Assembly (NCBI RefSeq): GCF_014905175.1
Contig: NC_057793.1
Coordinates: 8,928,001-8,992,000 of the forward strand
Source: Aphidius gifuensis
Lineage: Eukaryota; Arthropoda; Insecta; Hymenoptera; Braconidae
Direction: 5' to 3'
DNA length: 64,000 nt
Both the position numbers and the translations under genes were made by a program. The notes beneath the pieces were generated by a model. That model did no database searches. It was not told the origin of the DNA and saw only the letters and a program-made list of their open reading frames with translations. This document shows positions 51,901-63,900 of this stretch, piece after piece. The first letter of the stretch is position 1, and each line of letters begins with the position of its first letter.

Positions 51901-54900
51901 TTTTTTGAATTTTCTAATTACCTCAATTATTATATTTATAGATTATATTTTAATTAAAATTTTTCATTGCTTCGTTATTGAGTATGCTCATTTGGCAGTC
52001 GTAAAAAAAAAAAGTGTGTGTTTTTATTGATCAACAAGCTTGACTTTACTTTTGTTAAATTTTATAAAAATAAATGATTAAAATATAAATAAATATCTCC
52101 AAATTAATGAATGTTATTTTTAAATTTTATTGTTGATATTTTTGTTGAAGAATATTAATTTATTAACAAATTAAAATCAGGCTTGTTGATTATTACCTGA
52201 AATGCTGGGACAGGGTACCCTGCGTGCACGCGCCACCACATATATGCGCTTTTTTTTTTTTTTATATATTCAAATTAAATATACATACATACATACATAC
52301 ATTTATGTTTGTTTTAAATACCACCACGTGGTGAATAAAATTTATATATATTGAATAAACGTGTTATAAAAATTTTTGAATAATTTATTGCGATCTCCCT
52401 CGAGTCTTAATTTTTGCACAATATTTATTTTCTGTCTATACATAATTTAATTTGACTTGGAAGGTAAGTTTGCCTGGCCATAAACACACTACAATATTTG
52501 AAAAAAAAAAAAAAAACAAACAAATTAAGTTAATTTAAATATCATGTGAATGCATGATGATGATTTGGTTCTACAATTGGGTGGTAATTTTTATATTTGA
52601 TAAATTAAAAAAACAATGTTGTTGTCTGGTATGTAATATGACATGCAGGGGTCCCCGTTCAACCATAAAAAGGTAAAACTTTTTTTTTTTTAAATAAAAA
52701 AAAAAATAAAGAATTTACAATCTCAAAGGCCTTAGTTGAGGAACAAAGTGTTCCTGATGTATCATTGACACAACGAAAATTTAGAGCCCATTGGGAGCGC
52801 AAGGCCCAAGTTCCCGACAATCGACGACTCAAGGAGTTTTCGTACTACATTGGAAGGTTCCGTGACATTGCTATGTGCGGCACAGGCGTACCCAATACCA
52901 GTCAAAAAGTAAGTCATACAACCGAACATACGACTGCCATTCAATTTTTTTTTTTTACACCCAAAAAAAAACAAATAATTTTCTATCAGTAAAAATATGT
53001 TGCGAATCATCGAAAAAAAATACAGTAGTTAGGTTAATTGCGAGGGGTTATTCATAATGAATTTTGGTGACATAATGATTTAATTTTAAATAAAATTGAC
53101 GATGATTTAAATGATTTAAATCTGATTTAAAATATTAGTGGTTTAATATATAATTATATTATTATTGACAACACTTTTAGGGACATTTCCAAATATATTT
53201 TCAACAATCAATGTATTTTTTATATTTATTTATATATTTATTTATGCGAATTATATGAAAACTTTTTTTTAAAATGATTTTTTACCTCGAGATAAATTGA
53301 CACACTGACATAAGTGTTTGACAATTCATAACTAAAAATATCTACATACATAATTGAAGCGCAATTTGTGATTTAATTGATTTAATTTAAATCAAATTTA
53401 CTTGTAATTTCACGTGATTTATGCTTGATTCAAAAATATTTAACACCATGATTTCTATTATGATCAACCCCTCGGTTAATTGTTTAAAAAAGAAAAATTT
53501 AAGTAGGATTTTTGAATTTTATTTATACAAACAGAACCTGTCGCCAGCACAAAACCAAAATTTCCAATGATGGAAAATTCTCGTACGTACACCGTACGCT
53601 CAAATGAACCATTGGTATTATTTTGTCCAGCCCAGGCTTTTCCAATACCGGTCAAAAGTTAAGTTATAAGTTTTGATTATGCATAAATTATTATAAGTTT
53701 ATAATCAGCAATTTTGAATCTTGGAAAACACAAAGCCAAAGTTTGATTGATAGGAAATTCTTGTATGTGTACACGGTATGGTATATATCATTCATATTTA
53801 CACAGTTGAAAAAAAAAATGTATAATTTAATTATATTTTTCAAACGTTAAAATAGGTCTATAGATTTTTTTTCAAAATAATTATTTAACATATATCGCTT
53901 AAATGTTAAAATATAACACTTAATAAATTTGTATTTTAATTTTAACATTATTTATTTTTGTTAAAACAAAATATAAATATGAAAATATTTGTTTGAAATT
54001 TTTTGGCAAATGTTATAATTATTCCAAGATAGTTAACCACTCGATATTTTACATTTTTTTTCAAATTGAGTATTATTTTGTTCGGCAAAAAATAAGAAGA
54101 AAAAAAAAAAACCCCGTACAAAATTTTATTGAAAAATATACTTTGTTGACAATCACGTGAGATTATTTTAATATATCAGTCATTAGATGTTACCGATATA
54201 CCAGCATTCAGGTAAAAAACATTTTTAAAAACGTGATTATCGGATAATATAAATTTTATTAATATTTAACGTACCAGAACCAGCATCAAGTACAAAACCA
54301 CAAATGTCCGGGCCTAGTGATCTTCAACGATTCACGATATCTGTTAATAAAGGTATCGGTCTTCTCTGCATGTTGCAGGGTTTTCCAGTGCCATTTTATC
54401 GGTAGGTTTTGAAAAATTAAATTAAAAAAATCAAAAAAAATTATCTCAGTATTTGTTAATATTAAAAAAATTTCTGTATTAAAATGAATTTTAATATAGC
54501 TCAATTAAAAGCAAAAATTAGTAAATTATTTTTACCAGCCAGGTACAAATATTAGCACCACTTTTTAATCCATAAAATATTGTTTTAAATTTATAAAAAA
54601 TTTATTTATATTATGGCGTGTTTGTGTAGAACCTGTTGCTAGTACTCGACCAAAATTTCCAACGCTTGCTGATTCTCAAACATTCAGAGTTGGTCTTGGT
54701 GGTGCGATGACTCTTCTTTGTGGTGCTCAAAGTTTTCCTATTCCAAAATTTCGGTAGGTTTAAAAAGTAAATTTTAAAAAAATATATATCATACGGAAAA
54801 TTGTTCTCTGTTCCAGCATTCGTTATGTATTTATTTTTTTTATTTTTTTTTATAATATAAAAAAGTAAGTTTATCTATTTTTGCGCAGAACCTGCTTCAA

Positions 54901-57900
54901 GTTCAAAACCAAAGTTTCCATCTGTAAATGATATTGGTCTTCGAGCTGTAGCAGGCTTGAGTATTACGATTCTTTGTACTGCCCAATCATATCCAGTTCC
55001 AACACATCGGTTTGTTTATTTTTAAAATATTTATTTTATCAATTTGGAACATCTTTTTCAGCATGTTTTTTCTTTTATTTAAATCTTCTCGGTATTCTGA
55101 AAATTCTATTTATCATCTTTGAGTTAAAAAATTAGGTTCCAATTGTTCTTGAAAGCGTTTCATCTTGTTTTTTGGATAATCAATAATCAGTTAGACCTTG
55201 ATAAGGATATCCGTGGTTTGCTATAAATATCTTGGAATTTGCCAGAAAATGTTGAAATAATATTTTTAAATTTATTTTATTCCAACAAAAATTAATGTTT
55301 ATATGAAAATACTCAAATGTTAAATTATAAAGTAACAAGGTGAAAAACAAAAAAATGTTTACACATTTTGACATCAGGTATATCCTGTCCCACAAGTAAG
55401 TCATTCGATACAGAATGTTTGTTAAACATAGAATAAAATTATTTGATTTAGAACCAGTCTCAAGTACGAAGCCCAAGATGTCAGCTCTAGATGTGAAATC
55501 AAATCAACCAACTGTTAGTCAAAATGCATGTACTAGTCTACTTTGTCCCGTTCAAGCTTATCCCGTACCGGATCGTTATCGGTAGGTAAATCTTGTTAAA
55601 TTAGTTATCATTTTTCGTAAAGGAAAAGTATAGGTATTTGTTGTTGCTTATATTTTTTTTTCATGAGCTCAAATAATAAGCCAAAAATCGAAATTTTAGG
55701 GTGTATCAGTGCGTGAAAACTTAAGATGTTCGTTTGTATGAACTTGAAATGGTTGGCAATTTACAAGCTCGTCCAAGATACCCAGTCCCAGTAAAATTTA
55801 TTTATTCAAAATTCAAATGTATAATATGCATGCTGACATAAATATATTATCAAATTTTTGTTTGTATGAATTTTATTAACAACAAGAGCCGGTAACGAGT
55901 GCAAAACCGAAATTCTTAAATGTCGACATCAAGATGATGATGCCAACACACTCATCTGAACCAACTGCATTGATATGTAATGCTCAGAGTTTTCCCATTG
56001 CAATTTCGAGGTTTGTTATTTTTCATTTTATATGTAAATGCAATTCCTGAAATTAGGTGAGGGGTTATTCATATAATGAATTTTGGTGATATAATGATTT
56101 AATTTTAAATAAAATTGACGATGATTTAAATGATTTAAATCTGATTTAAAATATTAGTGGGTTAATATATAATTATATTATTATTGACAACACTTTTAGG
56201 GACATTTCCAAATATATTTTCAACAATCAATGTATTTTTTATATTTATTTATATATTTATTTATGCGAATTATATGAAAACTTTTTTTTAAAATGCTTTT
56301 TTACCTCGAGATAAATTGACACACTGACATAAGTGTTTGACAATTCATAACTAAAAATATCTACATACATAATTGAAGCGCAATTTGTGATTTAATTGAT
56401 TTAATTTAAATCAAATTTACTTGTAATTTCACGTGATTTATGCTTGATTCAAAAATATTTGACACCATGATTTCTATTATGATCAACCCCTCGCAATTAG
56501 GTAATTTCTGCCCCAGTATACAATCAGGATTTTTATTTTTTCATTCAATTATTCAATAAATTATTTCAGAACTTTTTATAAGTATCATTTTTATCTACGT
56601 AATATAAAAAAATATTTAAAAAGTTATATAGAAGATATATTTTTTTTTTATCGAAAAATTTAAAGAATTTTTTTATTTCGTTTCTTATCAGAGCCGGTAT
56701 CAAGTGCAAAACCAAAATTTCTCAATGACGACATTGAAGTTGCCAAAATATTAAAAGGTGACGTGGTGGTGTTGAAGTGCCAAAGTCAAGGGTTCCCTGT
56801 TCCTGTAACACGGTTAGTAATTTTCTTAGATAGCCAAAAAATTTTAACTCGTGAATTTTTTTTTTTTTATTTAAATAATTCTTAGAGCCAAGTTCGAGTT
56901 CCAAGCCTAAATTTTCTTCAAATAGAAAAATTGAATTTGTAGAAACACGACAGGGTATTGATAGTGATCTTCAATGCAACTCTCAAGGAAGTCCAATTCC
57001 AAAAACAAAGTCAGTAATTTTTTCCCTAATTTAAAAATTACAAATTAGTATAGATTTTTTTAAATATAAAAGCTCACATTTTTAACTAAAAAAAATGCAT
57101 GAAAAAGGCTATTGAATTATTTCTCAAATGCATATATACCAATGAAGATTTAAAAAAATATCTTCCCTCCGTAATACGACCCTGTCCCAGACAATTGATG
57201 TGTGTTGTATTAATTTGCATTCACCTGGGGAATTTTAAACAGAACCAGTTGGATTGAAAGCCCCAAAATTCTCAAGTGATGCATCCTTAAGTGCATATGC
57301 TAAGCGTCAAGGTGTTGATATGTCTCTTCAATGCAATTCACAAGGGAGTCCACCTCCTTTTTCAAAGTATGTACACAATCTTACATTAAAAATGCATGAC
57401 CATATTTTCACTGGCATTAATCAGGACATTCAAATTGCTAAATTTTATTTTATCCCACTTTTTCATAAATATTTTTTAAACTAATTAACACTTTATCTAA
57501 TTTTTTCAGTTCAAATATCGAATTAACTGAAAATTAAATATTTTTTTTTTATTCAGGGTTTAAATTTACATTGTCCAAAGAGATTGCAAAAATATAATGA
57601 GTAATTTTACATTACAAATAGGTAGAGATTAATTTTCCAATCAATAGGTTGAATTATCGAAATAATAATTTAATACCAGGTCAAATTAATTCGAGTAATA
57701 TTATCAATTTTATAAAATTATCACTGTCCTAGTTATCAGGAAAAGGATAAAATAATAAATATATAAATTCATAAAATATATTTACAAATTAAATTTTTGA
57801 CTTTTTTTGTTAATTCTAATGTATATATATATTTATTATTCGTGAAAATATACAGAACCCGTCGGAAGTAAAGCACCAGCATTTTCTGGAGATGCAAGAA

Positions 57901-60900
57901 TCACACTATTAACACATTCAATGAATAAGGCTATTAGTTTGTCTTGCAATGCCCAAGCCCATCCATCACCAAAATTTTTGTAAGTAATATTTGTGCTATA
58001 TTTTAATCAATAATAATGAGTTAATGACTTGAGGGGGATTTGCAAAATAGATTTTTTTTTTTTTGCATATTAAAATAGGGAACCCTGTTTTACAGTTTAA
58101 CATGTAGTATTTAATTTTTATATATTAATTCAAATTCAGAACCAGTTGGAAGCAAAGCTCCTGTTTTTCTCGGTGAAATTAAATCATTTTTTTATCAAAG
58201 ACAAAGAAGCAGTGAAATCGGTTTAACATGCAATGCTCAAGGATATCCATCACCTACTGTTCGTTAAGTAAAATTTTTTAATTTCTATTTTAAATAATAT
58301 TATCATTTTATTAACAAAAGCTACTAGTCTCATGAGAGCATGGTATAGTAATTGTCCCGTTCACGGATACATGTCGTTTGTTGTTTTTTTTTTAAAAAAA
58401 GAGTTTCGACATGAAATATTTGCATGACAGAGACCGTCGAAAGCAAAGCATCGTGTGTCGTCAAAGGCTTACAAAATTTTAGAGATAACAAGGTTCAATT
58501 ATTGTGTTTATAATAAATTTATAATTTGACCCTGTCCCAGAAAAATTGTATGTATATATTTTAATATTAATTTCGGGTAAATTTAAAAATTGTCATAGAA
58601 CCAGTTGGCTTGAAAGCACCAAAGTTTTCTACTGATTTATCCTTTAGTGGATATGCTAGAAAACAAGGTGCTGGTATTGCTCTTCAATGCAATGCACAAG
58701 GTAGTCCACCACCAAGTCCAGCCAGGTAATAATCCTGAATACTAAAAATTACTTTAACAGACTGTCTGTTTTTTTTTTAATTTTTAAATTTAAAAGTTAA
58801 CCCTGTCCCTAGAAAAAAGATATGCGCGTGTGTGTGTGTATGTATTTAAAATTAATTTTTCGTAAACGTAAAAATTTTTAATCACAGAACCAGTTGGAAT
58901 GAAAGCTCCAAAATTTTCGAGTGATTCGTCTTTTAGTGCATATGCTAAACCTGCTGGTGCTGGTATTGCTCTTCAATGCAATTCGCAAGGCAGTGAACCC
59001 CCTGTTGCAAGGTAATTGTTCTGAACAATGAAATTTAATTCACTTGATTCTCATCAAATGCATCAAGTCATTTTGATTAGAATATTTCATACTCGTTGAG
59101 AATCAATAATCGATTAGGCTTTTAAATTAGAAAATTATTTATATTATTTTTAAAATATTTCCAGGTCAGGTTAAATTATTATATACGTTTAAGATGAATT
59201 TAAAAAACAAGATAATTAGGAATTTAAACTCTGTCCCAGTTATCAGGTATATAATTAATCTATAATTATAATTTATTATTGATTATTTAATATTTCGGGA
59301 TAATATTTAGAACCTGTTGGAAGCAAAGCACCAACATTTTCTGGTGATGCAAGAATTACATTGTTCACATTAATACAAGCAATGAATAAAGCTGTCAGCT
59401 TGTCTTGTCATTTTCAAGGAAATCCAAAACCATCGACAAAGTAGGTAAAATTTTTTAAATAAACAGAAAAATAACGAAAAATGTAAAATTTAATCGAGCA
59501 AATAGAAAATTTTATGATTATGTAGGTAAATAATTTAAATTTTAAATCGACAATGACTTGAGGGGGATGTGCAATGTGAATTTTTTATAATACAATATAT
59601 TAATTAATTTAAAAACACAAAAAAAAAAGGGACCCTGTTGCAAAATTTTTTCTATTTATAATTTATAATTTAGAATCATTTTATTTTTCTTGGCGTATTT
59701 ATTTTTTCTAATAGAACCAGTTGGCTCAAAAGCACCAACAATAACTGGTGAAATGAAGGGTTGGATGATTGAAAAAGTTCAAGATGCTTATGCAGTTATG
59801 TCATGTCCAGCACAATCAAACCCACCTCCATTTTTTCGTTAAGTAAAATTATTATTTTTTTTTTTTTTCAAAATTTACTAGTTACTACATTAACTTATTT
59901 CGGTGAATAGCCTCTTTTTGGCACAGTAGATCTTAAATATTCTCAAATAAATTTCAAGCATTCTGATGGATTATAAAATAATTTAATTTGGATCCGGTGA
60001 TGCCCTGTCCAGCTCAGGCTAATGCATTATTCCACCTGTCATACAGGTAACTTAATTAGTAAAAAATAAATCATTACGTTTTTTTTTTTTTTATTTCTTT
60101 TGTTAAATATTAAATAACAGAACCAGTTGGAAGTAAAGCACCATCAATAACAAGTGAATTACGTGGTGGATGGAAAATTAAAAGGAAAAATGAAAGTCTT
60201 GTTATGTCATGTCCAGCACAATCTAATCCTCCTCCTACTTTTCGTTAAGTAAAAAATAAAATTAATAACATATATTTTTTTTTTTGTGGCTAATATTAAA
60301 ATACATTTATATGCGGATCTAATGATGCCCTGTCCAGCTCAGGCTAATGAAAAAAATTTCACCTTGAATTCAGGTAACTTTAATTAGTAAAAAAAATGAA
60401 TTTTTTTTTTTTGGATATTAAACGACAGAACCGGTTGGAAGTAAAGCACCAACGATACAAGGTGAAGAGGGAAGTTCAATGAAAAGACGTAGTCAAAGTG
60501 ACATTGTTATTCCTTGTCATAGTCAAAGTTATCCATTGGCACAAACTCGGTACAGTAAATTTAAAAAATGCATGTAAAATTTATGAAAAAAAGTAGTATC
60601 ACTTTAGCACATGATTATGTCTTTGATGTTAGGAATTAAATTTACAATCAAGTTGCAATTTTAAAACGTAATCATGTGTACTGTGAATAGATCAAACTCA
60701 GCATATTATCAATATTTTATAAATTCGCTAAAAGGTCACCCAGTTTCAGTTTAAATCAGGTACTATTTTTAAAATTTTATGATATATATATATTTAAAAA
60801 ATTATAATAATTTAATATAGAACCAGTTAATAATGCTGCTCCAAGAGTTCCACCAACTGCTAAGATAACAGTATTGTCATTGACCTCGGGTTCTTCTGCA

Positions 60901-63900
60901 ACTATGTTATGTCAAGCCCAATCATATCCCATTTCAGTTTTTCGGTATGTATGTTGATTGAATTAAGGATGAAAAGCAAAAAAAAAAAAAAATACAGAAA
61001 GTTTATTAAATTTTATGTCTAGGGTATTTAAATTTGTTAGACACTCGATAATTAAATTTTTTATTTTTAATTAAAACTACGGGGTTAATTGAAGATTTAA
61101 TTAACACTTTGTTGACTGTACTTTGTTTGTATATTTTATTTAAATTTTTTTTGCATAAAAGCACTTGTTACTGTCGACTGAAAAAGACACATCAATGTCA
61201 TCCCATTTAATTTTTATTACTGTAAAAATTAGTTTCTGAAATATTTATTCATGCTACTGCTATTTCTATCATTTTACTTTTATTAATATTAATTTCTTTT
61301 AGATAATTTTATATACATAGATAGTCTATTGATCAATTTAATTATTTCAAAGAATTTATTAAACATTTGCATGATTTTTATAATTAAATTTTAAGTCTCT
61401 CCTTGATCTTTAAATAATTTAACATAATGGACAATGGAACAACAGTATAAACCAGGTATTGTAAAATTTTTTAAAAATATAATTCTACTAGTCAAACTAT
61501 GTCAATAAAAGATGTTGCTAATTAACAAGGTAAGAAATTTCATTATATAAATAATAAAAATTTAAAAATAGTTTAAGTGTTAATCGATATTTTATTAAGG
61601 CCAATTACTTTATATCTGAAATAATATCACTAAAACTATTAAATTCAGTAGTTAAGTCTCTTGATATTGTAAAAAATATATGTATTTATAAAAACTAAAA
61701 GCAGGTTAGTGGTGTTATATTATATGAGGAATAGGCTTTTTCCACTTCATACATCACGTACATCTCAAATAATACTTGACAAGTAGGTCAATAACTCTAC
61801 TTGGATTTATACGATGCATATTTAAATTCGGTTGAAAAGCTGAGTCTTGTTTATCACTTGGTTAGACCAAAAAGAATAAACACCGCATATATATTTTAGC
61901 TATACATCAAAGTTAATTTTTAGGCTTGTATCAAAAATTCATACACAGTTAAAAAATAAATGTAAAATGTTAAAATATATTTTTAAATTATTTTTAAACA
62001 TCTTTGAATGTCGAAATGAATTTTAAAATATTTTTAAACATTTTTAAATGTTAACTTAATATTAAACTGATATTTTTACATTTATTTTAACAAAATAAAA
62101 ATACTAATTTTAAAAAAAAAATGTTAAATTTCAATAGAAAATAAACATTTAGCATTTTTTTTTTCGAAATGTTAAATTTCAATAGAAAATAAACATTTAA
62201 CATTTTTTTTCGAAATGTTAAATGCTGACTTAGTATTTTTTAAATGTTAATTTAACACTTTTTTTTTGAAATTTATATTAAAAAATTTAAGCTAAATATT
62301 AAATTAACATTTGAAAAGAAAAAAAAAAAAAAGATTTTACATTTTTTTTTTCTAACTGTGTATATTATAGTAGCTTAATTTAAAAAATTATTCAAGTTAA
62401 ATTTTATTATAATCTTTTTAGTATTTATGATGAGTTGCGACTTGATACAATTTAAAGAACACTTGGCTGGTATGAATGACAGAATTTAATATGATAAAAC
62501 TTTGGCGTATTCAATGTACCTCATCGATCCTCTTTCATTACGAATTAATTTTTTTAATAAATCCATTTCATTAATTTATTATTGTAAATTCAATGGACTC
62601 TCTTGTATATCAAAAATAACTTTAAATAAATAACAATCAAAAGAAAAAAAAAAAAGAATAAAGACATGTTAAAATCAATGAAGAAAAAATAAAAAAACAC
62701 AATCAAATATACGCAACAATACAGAACAGAATAGACAAAATTTTTGATATAATTATTGAAAAAAAAAACAAAGAGAATTATACTGCCAATAGTGTGAATA
62801 AAATAATTTATGTTTTTTGAATTTTATTTGTTACAGATGGTACAAATTTGTTGATGGAACAACACGTAGACAACCAGTACAATTAAATGAACGTGTACGT
62901 CAAGTCAGTGGTACACTTATTATTCGTGAAGCACGTGTTGAAGATTCAGGAAAATATCTTTGTATTGTTAATAATTCAGTTGGTGGTGAAAGTGTTGAAA
63001 CAGTATTAACAGTAACAGCTCCACTTGGTGCAGAAATTGAACCACGTAGTCAAACAGTTGATTTTGGTAGACCAGCAACATTTACTTGTAATGTACGTGG
63101 TAATCCAATTAAAACAATATCATGGATGAAAGATGGTAAACCATTAGGACATGAAGATCCAGTATTAAGAATTGAAAGTGTTAAAAAAGAAGATAAGGGA
63201 ATGTATCAATGTTTTGTTAGAAATGATCAAGAAAGTGCACAAGCAACTGCTGAATTAAAACTTGGTGGACGTTTTGAACCACCACAAATAAAACAAGCAT
63301 TTGGTGAAGAAACATTACAACCTGGTCCAAGTATGTTTCTTAAATGTGTTGCAAGTGGTAATCCAACACCAGAAATAACATGGGAACTTGATGGTAAACG
63401 TTTGGCAAATACTGAAAGATTACAAGTTGGACAATATGTTAAAGTTAATGGTGATGTTGTTAGTCATTTAAATATTTCAAGTACTCATACTAATGATGGT
63501 GGATTGTACAAGTGTATTGCTGCCTCAAAGGTTTGTAAAAATATATTTTTTTTTGTTAATAAAAACCAATATTTATTATATTTATTAATATTTATAGGTT
63601 GGTTCAGCTGAACATTCTGCTCGTTTAAATATCTATGGTCTTCCTTTTATTCGTCATATGGATAAAAAAGCTATTGTTGCTGGTGAAACTCTTCGTGTGA
63701 CATGTCCAGTTGCTGGTTATCCAATTGAAAGTATTGTTTGGGAACGTGATACTCGTCTTTTACCAATTAATGGAAAACAAAAAGTTTTTCCAAATGGTAC
63801 ACTTATCATTGAAAATGTTGAACGTCACAGTGATCAAGCAACTTATACTTGTGTTGCAAGAAATGCACAAGGCTACAGTGCACGTGGAACTCTTGAAGTA

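Noticed and set aside
52725..52784. Acceptor at about 52734 (ccttag) as the start of exon 6.1
   Set aside because: The acceptor at 52784 gives exactly 124 nt and the EPxxS start shared by all variants; the earlier one does not.
53659..53664. Using the next GT (53663) as the exon 6.2 donor
   Set aside because: It passes an in-frame TAA and gives the wrong phase for exon 7.
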